Source: Arthrobacter_J sp038199985 (GTDB taxonomy: Bacteria > Actinomycetota > Actinomycetes > Actinomycetales > Micrococcaceae). Taken from it: a stretch of DNA of 64,000 nt. Shown here piece after piece: positions 7,840 to 16,638 of the stretch. Under the pieces are notes generated by a model that did not search any database, had not been told where the DNA came from, and saw only the letters and a program-made list of their open reading frames with translations. Each line of letters opens with the position of its first letter. Position 1 is the stretch's first letter. The stretch is taken from contig JBBPYK010000093.1 in the NCBI GenBank assembly GCA_038199985.1, positions 53,206 through 117,205 of the forward strand. Direction: 5' to 3'. Made by a program: the position numbers and the translations under genes.

Positions 7840-8958
7840 CTAGGTCCGCAGTCTGTCCAGGGCTGCATCAATGCGCTCATCGGGAGCAGTTAGCGCAACC
7901 CGGATATTTCCATGGCCAGCTTGACCGTAGAAAGTGCCGGGCCCCACCACAATGCCTCGGTCGGCCAGACGCCCAACTGTTGTCCACGTGTCCTCGCCCG
8001 TACTTCCCCACAGGTAGAGCCCGGCTTCCGAGTCGCTGATGACGAGGCCGAAGTCTTGAAGTGCCGGAAGCAGCCGTTGCCTGCGCGCGCGGTAGAGATC
8101 TTTCTGCGCAGCAACATGAGCATGGTCGCCAAGGGCAACGCGCATGGCCTCCTGCACGGGATACGGGACGATCATGCCCGCATGCTTGCGACTATTGATC
8201 AGGTTTGCCATGACCTCGCCATGTCCAGCGACGAACGCTGCTCGATAGCCAGCCATATTGGACTGCTTACTCATCGAGTACACCGAAAGTAGACCCTCAT
8301 GGCTGCCACCGGATACCTCAGGATCTAGGACGCTGGGCACAATGTGCCCATCCCACTGACCCCAGCCGAGCTCGGCATAGCATTCATCCGAAGCCACCAT
8401 GGCACCGATACTTCTGGCTTGAGCCACGATGGCGGCCAGCGAGTTCCGAGAACGGACGGCACCCGTTGGATTGCCGGGGCTGTTGATCCACACGAGCCGC
8501 ACCCGGGCGCGTGTATCAGCGTCGAGCTCGTCCAGATCATCTGCGGCAACAGAGGTGGCTCCCGCTAAACGTGCGCCAACGTCGTATGTTGGATACGCCA
8601 CGACGGGACGCACGACGACGTCGCCGTCGCCCAGCCCCAGAAGAGTAGGAAGCCAGGCCACCATTTCTTTGGACCCAACCGTCGGCATGATGTTCTGCGG
8701 GTTAAGGTCAGGTACGGACCGGCGTCGGCTGAACCAGTCTGAAATGGCCTCGCGCAGGGTCGCAGTTCCGTGCGTCGTGGGGTATCCGGGTGCATCAGCG
8801 GCGGCTGAAAGCGCACTGCGTACTACGTCGGGGGTGGGATCCACGGGCGTACCGATGGAGAGATTGACGATGCCATCAGGATGCTGTGCAGCCCTCGCAA
8901 CGTACGGAGCCAGCGCCTCCCATGGGTACTCGGGTAGATCGAGGCCAAACCTGGCCAC
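7840..8958 (-). CDS. dapC: N-succinyldiaminopimelate aminotransferase
   Basis: A 372-residue fold-type I PLP aminotransferase that makes N-succinyl-LL-diaminopimelate from the keto intermediate, the step between DapD and DapE. Features include FGLDLPEYPWEAL at the N-terminus, NSPGNPTGAV and the PLP lysine in YSMSKQSNMAGYRAAF. A longer open frame runs back into fdxA. I place the start at GTG 8958, two bases after the fdxA stop, because the similarity to DapC begins there. The fdxA-dapC pairing is typical of actinobacteria and supports DapC over a general aminotransferase. Confidence 0.88.
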   Translation of the reverse strand: MARFGLDLPEYPWEALAPYVARAAQHPDGIVNLSIGTPVDPTPDVVRSALSAAADAPGYPTTHGTATLREAISDWFSRRRSVPDLNPQNIMPTVGSKEMVAWLPTLLGLGDGDVVVRPVVAYPTYDVGARLAGATSVAADDLDELDADTRARVRLVWINSPGNPTGAVRSRNSLAAIVAQARSIGAMVASDECYAELGWGQWDGHIVPSVLDPEVSGGSHEGLLSVYSMSKQSNMAGYRAAFVAGHGEVMANLINSRKHAGMIVPYPVQEAMRVALGDHAHVAAQKDLYRARRQRLLPALQDFGLVISDSEAGLYLWGSTGEDTWTTVGRLADRGIVVGPGTFYGQAGHGNIRVALTAPDERIDAALDRLRT

Positions 8959-8960
8959 GG

Positions 8961-9284
8961 TCAGTCCTGGTTCTGCGGCGGAAGCGATGCGATACCGGAG
9001 TGATCTTTGTGCGTATTGCCGAGTTTTGCGGCTCCGCCCGGAGACCCCAGCTCGTCGAAGAACTCGACGTTGAATTTGTAGTACTCCGCCCATTCCTCCG
9101 GCGTATCATCCTCATAGTAGATAGCCTCAACCGGGCACACGGGCTCACAGGCACCGCAGTCTACACACTCGTCTGGATGTATATAGAGGGACCGTTCACC
9201 TTCATAAATGCAGTCAACGGGGCATTCTTCGATGCACGCCTTGTCTTTGACATCCACGCATGGCTGCGCGATTACGTACGTCAC
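8961..9284 (-). CDS. fdxA: Seven-iron ferredoxin
   Basis: A 107-residue cytoplasmic electron carrier. The N-terminal half has the cysteine pattern for a [3Fe-4S] plus [4Fe-4S] pair: cysteines at about 9, 17 and 21, then CVDCGACEPVCP. The acidic tail is usual for actinobacterial FdxA. The GTG start follows a GGAAAGG ribosome-binding site. It is the first gene of the fdxA-dapC pair. Confidence 0.93.
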   Translation of the reverse strand: MTYVIAQPCVDVKDKACIEECPVDCIYEGERSLYIHPDECVDCGACEPVCPVEAIYYEDDTPEEWAEYYKFNVEFFDELGSPGGAAKLGNTHKDHSGIASLPPQNQD

Positions 9285-9388
9285 GACCCAACGCCTTTCC
9301 TTCGGGCACTTTGGCTCCCCCCTTTAACAGGTGTGAGCCACTCTAATACCAGCTTAGTGACCGTACCCGCAATACCATAGCCGGGACG

Positions 9389-9394
9389 TAAACT
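9389..9394 (+). promoter_or_regulatory. -10 element of leaderless gene at 9401
   Basis: TAAACT followed by six bases and the ATG at 9401. No Shine-Dalgarno sequence is present. Confidence 0.55.
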
Positions 9395-9400
9395 GTCGAG

Positions 9401-9625
9401 ATGGACCCACTCCACCTCCTGCGATCTCTCAAACCAGGCTCACGAGTGGTTGTCCGCTACCGGATCGCTGACGGGCTGACCGATGCTCTGGGAGATCTTC
9501 TTGAGATCGACGAAACGACCTGCACGGTACGGACCCGTCGGGAGGACGCGGTCGTGCCCTTGAACGCGGTGACTGCCGCACGAGCAGTACCCCCTGCCCC
9601 GCTGCCCCGCCGTCGTGCTCACTGA
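9401..9625 (+). CDS. Small protein resembling the SH3-like N-domain of Rv0428c-type acetyltransferases
   Basis: A 74-residue protein with alternating hydrophobic strands: LKPGSRVVVRYRIADGLTDALG, then TTCTVRTRREDAVVPLNAVTAARAV. It resembles the small beta-barrel domain found before the GNAT domain in Rv0428c-like proteins. No GNAT domain follows, so it is either a stand-alone domain or a remnant. It has its own leaderless-type promoter, and a hairpin overlaps its stop codon, which suggests an intact gene. Cellular function unknown. Confidence 0.6.
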   Translation: MDPLHLLRSLKPGSRVVVRYRIADGLTDALGDLLEIDETTCTVRTRREDAVVPLNAVTAARAVPPAPLPRRRAH

Positions 9626-9645
9626 GCTGTGGAGCTCGGTGAGCA
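9616..9645 (+). terminator. Hairpin overlapping the stop of the 74-residue gene
   Basis: TGCTCACTGAGCT pairs with AGCTCGGTGAGCA (one G-U) around a GTGG loop. The TGA stop lies within the left arm. No U-run follows. Confidence 0.5.
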
Positions 9646-9701
9646 GGAGAGCATTGGCCTTGAAGCGTACTGATTCAATGGGGGTTGAGCTTGGGTCTGC
9701 C

Positions 9702-9717
9702 ATTGATATATGTCAAT
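9702..9717 (+). promoter_or_regulatory. Possible operator of the ArsR-type regulator
   Basis: ATTGA and TCAAT form an inverted repeat around TATATG. It ends 17 bases before the -10-like TACAAT and so overlaps the -35 zone. Autoregulation by the following gene product is an inference. Confidence 0.4.
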
Positions 9718-9734
9718 CACAGAGTTGAACTGAC

Positions 9735-9740
9735 GTACAA
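9735..9740 (+). promoter_or_regulatory. -10 element of leaderless ArsR-type regulator gene
   Basis: TACAAT, close to consensus, lies seven bases before ATG 9748. No Shine-Dalgarno sequence lies between them. This supports ATG 9748 over an upstream in-frame start at 9685. Confidence 0.55.
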
Positions 9741-9747
9741 TTTCCTT

Positions 9748-10242
9748 ATGGCAACAGACGAGGACGTACAGGCGCGCGGCCGAGCATTGAGCTCACCTGT
9801 GAGGCTCCGGATACTACGACTCTGCCTACACAAGGCACGGACTAATAAGGAGATTGCGGAAAGGCTCGACCTGAACCCAGCAACATCTCTACACCACGTC
9901 AGGACCCTGCTCACCACTGGCTTTCTTGCCGCCGAGGAAGTCCGGACCGGTAACCGCGGGGCAAAAGAGATTCCCTACAGGGCAACCGGCCTCTCCTGGG
10001 GCTCAAAGATACCCGATGCTGCGCCTATCCTCGTGGAAACATTTCTCCAGGAAATCGACGGTCTTGCGCCAACGGACATCGACGTTTGGCGCCTGGGCGT
10101 CAAACTCAATAGGGAAAATCGGGACGAAATGATGGGCAAGCTACGCGAAGTCTTCCAAGAATACGCAACGAGGGAAGCCGACGACGACGGAACTGCCACA
10201 TCGATCCTCATGGCCCACCACATAGACCGAACGGCCGACTAA
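9748..10242 (+). CDS. ArsR-type winged-helix transcriptional regulator
   Basis: A 164-residue DNA-binding protein. Residues about 5-75 form a winged helix: LSSPVRLRILRLCL, then NKEIAERLDLNPATSLHHVRTL as the recognition helix region, then a wing. The C-terminal half is a helical domain without the metal-binding cysteines of ArsR/SmtB. It probably senses a small molecule or a protein partner, and its ligand and targets are unknown. A small inverted repeat upstream may be its own operator. Its stop codon overlaps that of the convergent membrane-protein gene. Confidence 0.8.
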   Translation: MATDEDVQARGRALSSPVRLRILRLCLHKARTNKEIAERLDLNPATSLHHVRTLLTTGFLAAEEVRTGNRGAKEIPYRATGLSWGSKIPDAAPILVETFLQEIDGLAPTDIDVWRLGVKLNRENRDEMMGKLREVFQEYATREADDDGTATSILMAHHIDRTAD

Positions 10243-10736
10243 CCGACGCTGCTCTGCCCAGCTGACGGTTTCCTGCGCTTCTTCAACGTAAGCGTCACCA
10301 GCACCAGGGCCAGAATGCCGACGACGGCCTGGCCAAAGATCCACACATTGCCAGCGACCGCGACTGGTGCCGCACTCGCGCCCGTGGATCCTGACACAAT
10401 CAACGACGACGCCCCGCTCAAAGTGGCTGCCATCCCTGTCAGCGCATAGGTGAGGACTGCTACTGCGGCCGTGGGCCAGACACTTCTAAAACATGTGCCC
10501 ACGAATACTGCAATAGACCCACTCAGTACTAGGGCTGCCACCGCACCGAGGGGAAAGCCCACCATCGACTGTCCGTGGAGCGCCGTTCCACCGGCTGAGG
10601 CTGCGACTGATCCGAGGACAATGACAGCGACTCTCAACCCCCAAGACCCTGCAAGACCTTTTCGGGTGGGAGCTGGGCCCCCGAGCTTAACTCCAGACGG
10701 CAGCCCACCTATGGTGGACTGCCGCTGCGTAGTCAT
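10239..10736 (-). CDS. Small membrane protein, unknown function
   Basis: A 165-residue protein with four predicted membrane segments (about residues 32-52, 58-79, 87-108, 130-150) and a basic C-terminus KKRRK. I recognise no family. It starts 10 bases after the typA stop on the same strand, yet it has its own leaderless-type -10 hexamer that overlaps the typA stop codon. It converges with the ArsR-type regulator with overlapping stops, so the regulator could conceivably act on it, but nothing in the sequence proves that. Confidence 0.65.
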   Translation of the reverse strand: MTTQRQSTIGGLPSGVKLGGPAPTRKGLAGSWGLRVAVIVLGSVAASAGGTALHGQSMVGFPLGAVAALVLSGSIAVFVGTCFRSVWPTAAVAVLTYALTGMAATLSGASSLIVSGSTGASAAPVAVAGNVWIFGQAVVGILALVLVTLTLKKRRKPSAGQSSVG

Positions 10737-10742
10737 GCTTCT

Positions 10743-10748
10743 ATTCTA
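10743..10748 (-). promoter_or_regulatory. -10 element overlapping the typA stop codon
   Basis: TAGAAT on the minus strand lies six bases before the ATG of the small membrane protein. Its first three bases are the TAG stop of typA. Confidence 0.55.
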
Positions 10749-12668
10749 GGCGCGAGTACGTGAACGGGCTGCCTTGGCCCGCTCACCAGCATTGAGAATG
10801 AGCTTGCGGATACGAATAGACTCCGGTGTCACCTCAACGCATTCGTCCTCACGAGCGAACTCAAGCGATTCCTCCAGAGTCAGCTTCCGTGGCGGAGTGA
10901 GGTTCTCGAAGGTATCCGATGAAGCAGCACGCATGTTGGTGAGCTTCTTTTCCTTGGTGATGTTGATGTCCATGTCATCCGCACGAGAGTTCTCACCGAC
11001 AATTTGGCCCTCGTACACCTCAGAGGTTGGCTCCACGAAGAAGGACCCGCGTTCCTGCAGGTTGATCATTGCGAACGGAGTGACAGATCCTGACCTGTCC
11101 GCCATCAAAGAACCGTTGGTGCGGTACTCGATGTCGCCGGCCCAGGGCTCAAAACCATCAGAGTAGGAGGCGGCGATGCCTGCACCACGGGTGTCTGTCA
11201 GGAAGCGTGTCCGGAACCCAATCAAACCGCGGGCAGGAACCCTAAACTCCATGCGAACCCAGCCGGTGCCGTGGTTTGCCATGTTGGTCATCCGGCCCTT
11301 ACGGGCAGCGAGCAGCTGCGTGACGTTTCCGAGGAATTCCTCAGGAACATCAATGGTCATGTGCTCAATAGGCTCATGAATTTTTCCGTCTACCGTCTTG
11401 GTGACGACCTGTGGTTTTCCGACGGTGAGCTCAAATCCTTCGCGACGCATCTGCTCCACGAGGATAGCCAATGCCAGTTCCCCACGACCCTGAACTTCCC
11501 AGGAGTCAGGACGCTCGGTTGGCAGAACTCGCAGCGAAACGTTACCGATCAGTTCCTTGTCCAGCCGATCCTTGACCTGGCGTGCCGTGACTTTAGCGCC
11601 CTTGACCCGGCCAGCCAGCGGCGAGGTGTTGATACCGATGGTCATCGAAATTGCGGGGTCGTCCACCGTGATCAGAGGCAACGGACGGGGATCGTTGACA
11701 TCAGTCAGCGTCTCGCCGATCGTGATGTCTTCGATTCCGGCCACGGCAACGATCTCGCCGGGTCCGGCAGAGTCTGTAGGTACGCGATCGAGAGCTTTGG
11801 TGGCAAGAAGTTCGGTGATCTTGACCGTCTTCAGCTGGCCGTCCTGACGGGCCCAAGCGACCTGTTGCCCTTTGCGGAGCGTGCCGTTGAAAATACGCAG
11901 CAAAGCCAGACGCCCCAGGAAGGGAGACGCGTCAAGGTTGGTGACGTGCGCCTGAAGAACGCCATTCGGATCATACGTAGGCGCGGGAATGTGATCGATA
12001 ATGGTCTTGAACAGCGGCTCAAGGTTGTCATTGGCCGGAGCGCTACCATCCGCAGGTTGCTCCAGCGATGCCGCGCCAACGCGTGCAGCGGCATACACCA
12101 CGGGAACATTCAGGATGGAATCCAAGTCCAAGTCCGGGACCTCGTCTGCAAGGTCCGAGGCCAGGCCGAGCAGCAGGTCCATAGACTCGCTGACGACGTC
12201 ATCGATCCGGGAGTCCGGACGATCTGTCTTGTTGACAAGCAGGATGACTGGAAGCTTGGCGGCCAAAGCCTTGCGGAGCACGAAACGCGTCTGCGGAAGC
12301 GGTCCCTCCGATGCATCAACCAGCAGAACAACGCCGTCGACCATGGACAGTCCGCGCTCAACTTCCCCACCGAAATCCGCGTGACCTGGTGTATCGACCA
12401 CGTTGATCGTGATGGTTTCTCCATTGGCGGCAGGACCGTCATAGAACACAGTGGTGTTCTTGGCGAGAATGGTGATGCCCTTTTCGCGCTCAAGGTCACC
12501 CGAGTCCATGACTCTCTCTGCGACTTCGCCGTGGCTGGCGAAGGAGTTCGTCTGGCGAAGCATTGCATCGACCAGGGTGGTCTTTCCATGGTCAACGTGG
12601 GCTACGATTGCCACATTGCGGAGGTCGCTCCGCGTAGCGGTTTCGACGGCCGAGTTGGTTTCAGACAT
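10746..12668 (-). CDS. typA: Ribosome-associated GTPase TypA/BipA
   Basis: A 640-residue translational GTPase related to EF-G that binds the ribosome and affects stress and low-temperature growth and ribosome assembly. G1 is AHVDHGKTTLVDAML, G3 is DTPGHADFGGEVERGL and G4 is NKTD in LLVNKTDRPD. Domains II, III and V and the BipA-specific C-terminal domain (FRVPARGLIGFRTRFLTDTRG onward) are all present. Length is normal. No clear promoter is visible in the 12669-12832 stretch upstream. Confidence 0.95.
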   Translation of the reverse strand: MSETNSAVETATRSDLRNVAIVAHVDHGKTTLVDAMLRQTNSFASHGEVAERVMDSGDLEREKGITILAKNTTVFYDGPAANGETITINVVDTPGHADFGGEVERGLSMVDGVVLLVDASEGPLPQTRFVLRKALAAKLPVILLVNKTDRPDSRIDDVVSESMDLLLGLASDLADEVPDLDLDSILNVPVVYAAARVGAASLEQPADGSAPANDNLEPLFKTIIDHIPAPTYDPNGVLQAHVTNLDASPFLGRLALLRIFNGTLRKGQQVAWARQDGQLKTVKITELLATKALDRVPTDSAGPGEIVAVAGIEDITIGETLTDVNDPRPLPLITVDDPAISMTIGINTSPLAGRVKGAKVTARQVKDRLDKELIGNVSLRVLPTERPDSWEVQGRGELALAILVEQMRREGFELTVGKPQVVTKTVDGKIHEPIEHMTIDVPEEFLGNVTQLLAARKGRMTNMANHGTGWVRMEFRVPARGLIGFRTRFLTDTRGAGIAASYSDGFEPWAGDIEYRTNGSLMADRSGSVTPFAMINLQERGSFFVEPTSEVYEGQIVGENSRADDMDINITKEKKLTNMRAASSDTFENLTPPRKLTLEESLEFAREDECVEVTPESIRIRKLILNAGERAKAARSRTRA

Positions 12669-12832
12669 GCGTGAAAACTCAATTCCGGTTGTTAGAAACA
12701 GAAGATGCCCGGTTGGGGCAGTTACGGCCGCCTAGTCCTAACGCCTACAAATTTCGGCTAAGACTTCCGATCCGACAAGGCAGCAGCCCTATTCTACGTG
12801 ATAAGGCAATTGATGGCCTAACGCGTGTCCAT

Positions 12833-12880
12833 TTTAATGAGCAATGGCGCACTGTCGGCAGTGCGCCATTGCTCATTAAA
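12833..12880 (-). terminator. Terminator-like hairpin after the opp cluster
   Basis: Arms at 12833-12854 and 12859-12880 form a perfect 22-base stem with a TCGG loop, six bases beyond the stop of the fused ATPase gene. It ends the minus-strand transport cluster and probably shields typA from read-through. The flanks are A/T-rich within the stem but without a long U-run. Confidence 0.75.
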
Positions 12881-12886
12881 GGACCG

Positions 12887-14596
12887 TTACGCTACTTCGG
12901 GCGGTAACATCAGGCCGGCACCTGGGATTGCGTCCAGTAGTGCCTGCGTGTACGCGGTCTGCGGCCGTTCGAACACGTCATCCGTAGAACCGCTCTCCAC
13001 GAGCTTCCCCTTCTCCATGACACAGACGTGATCTGCGATCTGCCGCACGACAGCTAGGTCGTGAGTAATGAAGAGGTAGCTCAGACCCAACTCCGACTGC
13101 AGCTCCGCTAGCAGGTTCAGGATCTGAGCCTGGACCAGCACATCCAATGCGGACACGGCTTCGTCACAGATGACCACTTCGGGGTCCAACGCCAGCGCTC
13201 GGGCAATCGCTACACGTTGCCGCTGACCACCCGAAAGCTCATTCGGGAAACGCTGCATCATAGATGTTGGCAGAGCAACCTGATCCAACAGGTCCCGCAC
13301 CTTCTTCTCACGGCTCGTCGCGTTGCCCACACCGTGGACCCGCAATGGTTCCTCGATGGTGCGGAAAATGTTATACATCGGGTCCAGCGAACCGTATGGA
13401 TCCTGGAAGATCGGCTGTACTCGCCGGCGGAAATTGAACATTTCCTTCCGACTCAAGGAGGTGATGTCCACACCGTCGAAGTTGATGATGCCTTCCGTGG
13501 CATCCTCCAGACCCAGAACGATCTTGGCCACCGTGGATTTGCCCGAACCGGACTCCCCCACGACAGCCGTCGTGGTTCCCCGCTTGATCGAGAATGAAAC
13601 GTCATCGACCGCCTTGAACTCGGTCGACTTACCCCAACCGCCGCGAATTTTGTAGACCTTGTCAAGGCTCTTGACCTCGATCACGTTATCCGTGCGAAGG
13701 TCTTCCGACTTTGGGGCGAGCACTTCATCCGACTCACGGCCGGACACCTTGGCCGACTCAATCCGTCGGGATGCCAGTGACGGCGCCGAGGCAACCAGCT
13801 TTTGCGTGTACGGGTGCTGAGGATTAGTCAGTAACTCGAGCGCCGGTCCCGATTCAACGACCTGGCCTTTATACATGACAGCGACCTTATGAGCACGCTC
13901 TGCCGCCAACCCGAGGTCGTGCGTGATCAACAGGACGGCGGTACCGAGTTCATCGGTCATCGTTTCCAGATGATCCAGGATCTGACGTTGGACCGTGACG
14001 TCCAGGGCCGACGTCGGCTCATCGGCAATGAGCAGCCGCGGACGGCAGGCAAGCCCAATGGCGATCAGCGCACGCTGACGCATTCCGCCGGAGAATTCGT
14101 GCGGATACTGATTTGCCCGCGCTGCCGCGTCCGGAAGGCCTGCCTCAGTGAGTACTTTGGCAACATCCTTGGGACCACTCGGCAGACCGTTGGCCTTAAG
14201 CGTTTCCTTGACTTGGAAACCGATCTTCCAGACCGGGTTCAAGTTGGACATGGGGTCTTGCGGAACCATGCCGATCGACGAGCCCCGAAGCTGAATCATC
14301 CGCTTTTCGCTGACGTTGGTGAGATCTTCACCGTCGAAAACGATAGTGCCGCCAGAGACTCGCCCGTTTGCAGGGAGAAGACCAATTGCAGCCAGTGCTG
14401 TCGTCGACTTGCCCGACCCAGATTCGCCAACAATCGCAACGGTTTCACCTGGCATGATCGTCAGGTTTGCTCGCTTGACTGCCGGAACTTCACCACTATT
14501 TGTTTTAAAGGTTATTGCGAGATCATTGAGCTCCAATAGCGGAGCTGCTGGATCACGCGTTGACGGCTTGTTGGTATTCACGTGCGCTCCGCTCAT
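12887..14596 (-). CDS. Peptide ABC transporter, fused ATP-binding protein (OppD-OppF)
   Basis: A 569-residue cytoplasmic protein carrying two ATPase domains that are usually separate proteins. Domain 1 (about residues 15-285) has GESGSGKSTT, signature SGGMRQRALIA and Walker B LLIADEPTSALD. Domain 2 (about 305-560) has GESGSGKSTV, SGGQRQRVAIA and VICDEAVSALD. C-terminal oligopeptide-type tails follow each domain. All motifs look functional. It overlaps the OppC-like permease gene by four bases and powers uptake by the opp-like system at 12887-18273. Confidence 0.88.
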   Translation of the reverse strand: MSGAHVNTNKPSTRDPAAPLLELNDLAITFKTNSGEVPAVKRANLTIMPGETVAIVGESGSGKSTTALAAIGLLPANGRVSGGTIVFDGEDLTNVSEKRMIQLRGSSIGMVPQDPMSNLNPVWKIGFQVKETLKANGLPSGPKDVAKVLTEAGLPDAAARANQYPHEFSGGMRQRALIAIGLACRPRLLIADEPTSALDVTVQRQILDHLETMTDELGTAVLLITHDLGLAAERAHKVAVMYKGQVVESGPALELLTNPQHPYTQKLVASAPSLASRRIESAKVSGRESDEVLAPKSEDLRTDNVIEVKSLDKVYKIRGGWGKSTEFKAVDDVSFSIKRGTTTAVVGESGSGKSTVAKIVLGLEDATEGIINFDGVDITSLSRKEMFNFRRRVQPIFQDPYGSLDPMYNIFRTIEEPLRVHGVGNATSREKKVRDLLDQVALPTSMMQRFPNELSGGQRQRVAIARALALDPEVVICDEAVSALDVLVQAQILNLLAELQSELGLSYLFITHDLAVVRQIADHVCVMEKGKLVESGSTDDVFERPQTAYTQALLDAIPGAGLMLPPEVA

Positions 14597-15585
14597 CGTT
14601 TACGCGCCTTCGGGTCCAGAGCATCCTGCAGCGCATCGCCCAGCATGATGAAGCTCAATACGGTAAGGGACAATGCCAGACCGGGCCAGAACAACGCCAT
14701 GGGGTTAGTCCGCAGGGAACTCTTAGCGGCGAAAATATCATTCCCCCAAGACATGACATCCGGAGGGAGCCCAATGCCGAGGTAGGACAGGGTCGATTCA
14801 GCCACAATGAAAATACCCAGTGAGATCGTTGCGATGACAATTACCGGGGCCAACGAGTTGGGAATAACGTGTCTGACTAGTACGCCTATGGGGCTGACGC
14901 CCAGAGATTTTGCTGCCGTCACGAAGTCGGCATTGCGCACTTCGATAACGGCTGCACGAGTAATGCGAGCAATCTGAGGCCAACCGAACGTCATCAGAAT
15001 GATCACCAGCGTCCACACGTTCCGATTCTCTCGGAAGAATGGCACCTGAACGATGACGATGGCCCCGAGGATAAGGGGCAACGCGAAGAAGATATCGCCT
15101 AGACGAGCCAGTACGGCGTCGACCCAGCCCCCGAAGAATCCGGAAACTGCGCCAATGATGCCGCCAACGAGCACGACGCCGATGGTCGCGAATAGTCCAA
15201 TGGTCAGCGACGACTGCGTGCCGTAAACAACACGGGCCAGAATGTCGCATCCCTGCTGGGTGAAACCTAGTAGGTGCCCTGGGGATGAACCGCCGTCCGA
15301 GTTGCTGAGCGTGCAGTTGTCATTCGGCGCTTCGTTGGTGAACAAACCCGGGAAGAGGGCAACAAAAATGACAACAAAGATTAGCACCGCGCTGATGATG
15401 AACAACGGCTGTCTGCGGAGGCTACGCCACGCTTCAAGCCACAGGCTCGTCGGGGATTCCTCGGATATTTTGCTGTCAGTTTCCGATACAGGCGTTTCTG
15501 AAATGTCAGCAACGAAATGTTCAACCGGATATGACGAGACTTTTGCCCTTCTGGGCTTTGCGGAATTGTTTTCTGTATCAGGCAT
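14593..15585 (-). CDS. Peptide ABC transporter permease (OppC/DppC type)
   Basis: A 330-residue permease with a long cytoplasmic N-terminus (about 70 residues), then six membrane segments. The EAA loop is RNADFVTAAKSLGVSPIGVL and the family C-terminal motif is LGDALQDALDPK. The start is ATG 15585, eight bases inside the 3' end of the OppB gene. The open frame extends 20 codons further, but only into OppB coding sequence. It pairs with the OppB-like protein as the channel. Confidence 0.85.
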   Translation of the reverse strand: MPDTENNSAKPRRAKVSSYPVEHFVADISETPVSETDSKISEESPTSLWLEAWRSLRRQPLFIISAVLIFVVIFVALFPGLFTNEAPNDNCTLSNSDGGSSPGHLLGFTQQGCDILARVVYGTQSSLTIGLFATIGVVLVGGIIGAVSGFFGGWVDAVLARLGDIFFALPLILGAIVIVQVPFFRENRNVWTLVIILMTFGWPQIARITRAAVIEVRNADFVTAAKSLGVSPIGVLVRHVIPNSLAPVIVIATISLGIFIVAESTLSYLGIGLPPDVMSWGNDIFAAKSSLRTNPMALFWPGLALSLTVLSFIMLGDALQDALDPKARKR

Positions 15586-16504
15586 ATCGAATCCTCGGGT
15601 CCAGCCACGCGTACAGCAGATCCACCAGCAGATTAGCCAGCACAAAGATCAGGATCAACACTGTGACAATGGAGACGACCACGGGGGCCTCGCCATTGAG
15701 TACCGCGCGGTACAGGGTGTTGCCAACACCGTTGACATTAAAAATACCTTCAGTGACGATCGCTCCGCCCATGAGGGCGCCTAGATCGGCACCGAGGAAG
15801 GTAGCCACCGGAATCATGGAGTTCCGCATGACATGCACCCCGACGACGCGCCGTCGGCTCAGGCCCTTGGCAGTTGCCGTGCGAACGTAGTCGGCACTGG
15901 CGTTCTCTATCACTGCGGTGCGGGTGAGCCGAAGAACATAGGCAAATGAAACAAGGCCCAGAACCAGCGCCGGCAGTATGAGCTCGGTAAATGAGGCATC
16001 GCCGCTGACAGTCGGGTTGGTCCATTCAAGTTTGACGCCGAACAGAAACTGCATCAGGAAGCCAAGAACAAAGATGGGGACCGCTATAACGACCAGCGAA
16101 ACCACCAACATGGTGGAATCGAAGAGCTTTCCCTTCTTCAAGCCAGCGAAGAGTCCCACAATGATTCCAAAGACGGCTTCGAAGACCAGAGCCATGACAG
16201 CTAAGCGGGCCGTTGTCGGGAAGACGTTCGCGATGATCTCGGAGATGGGGCGTCCCGCAAAGTTCGTGCCGAGATCAAAGGTCATCAAACCCTTGAGGTA
16301 GAGGAAGTACTGGATCCAGAAGGGCTGGTCGAGGTTGTACTGTTCGCGTAGCGCTGCCTCTGTAGCGGGCGTGCAACCCTTTTCGCCGCAGATTGCGGCG
16401 GTGGCATCACCGGGGAGGCTGAATACTAGAAAATAGATCAGCAGCGTGGCCCCGAGGAAAACGGGGATCATCTGCAGGATACGGCGGACAAGATACCAGC
16501 CCAT
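15578..16504 (-). CDS. Peptide ABC transporter permease (OppB/DppB type)
   Basis: A 308-residue permease with the classic N-terminus MGWYLVRRILQMIPVFLGAT, six membrane segments, an EAA-loop region NASADYVRTATAKGLSRRRV and the ending LLVDLLYAWLDPRIRY. I chose ATG 16504 because it follows an AGGTGGGG site and matches the family start; the open frame itself begins at 16588. It is separated from its binding-protein gene by about 135 bases that contain a strong hairpin. Confidence 0.87.
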   Translation of the reverse strand: MGWYLVRRILQMIPVFLGATLLIYFLVFSLPGDATAAICGEKGCTPATEAALREQYNLDQPFWIQYFLYLKGLMTFDLGTNFAGRPISEIIANVFPTTARLAVMALVFEAVFGIIVGLFAGLKKGKLFDSTMLVVSLVVIAVPIFVLGFLMQFLFGVKLEWTNPTVSGDASFTELILPALVLGLVSFAYVLRLTRTAVIENASADYVRTATAKGLSRRRVVGVHVMRNSMIPVATFLGADLGALMGGAIVTEGIFNVNGVGNTLYRAVLNGEAPVVVSIVTVLILIFVLANLLVDLLYAWLDPRIRYA

Positions 16505-16588
16505 CAGGCCCCACCTGCCGTCATAGTCCGCGTTCGGACGGAACGCATAGTAAATATCATCAGAGTTTAACCTCTTTGTCGTGGGCAC

Positions 16589-16630
16589 GCATACGGGGGT
16601 CCGCCCCTGTAGGGACGGACCCCCGTATGC
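16589..16630 (-). promoter_or_regulatory. Intercistronic hairpin between binding-protein and permease genes (opp)
   Basis: GCATACGGGGGTCCG pairs perfectly with CGGACCCCCGTATGC, and the inner bases CCCT/AGGG extend the stem. It begins nine bases after the binding-protein stop. No U-run follows. The likely role is mRNA stabilisation or partial termination, giving more binding protein than permease. Confidence 0.7.
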
Positions 16631-16638
16631 CTATGGAC

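Noticed and set aside
8959..9093. Upstream extension of dapC
   Set aside because: It overlaps fdxA in another frame; DapC similarity begins at GTG 8958.
11271..12674. A 467-codon open frame on the plus strand
   Set aside because: It lies wholly antisense to typA, whose motifs are unambiguous, and its translation has no recognisable domain.
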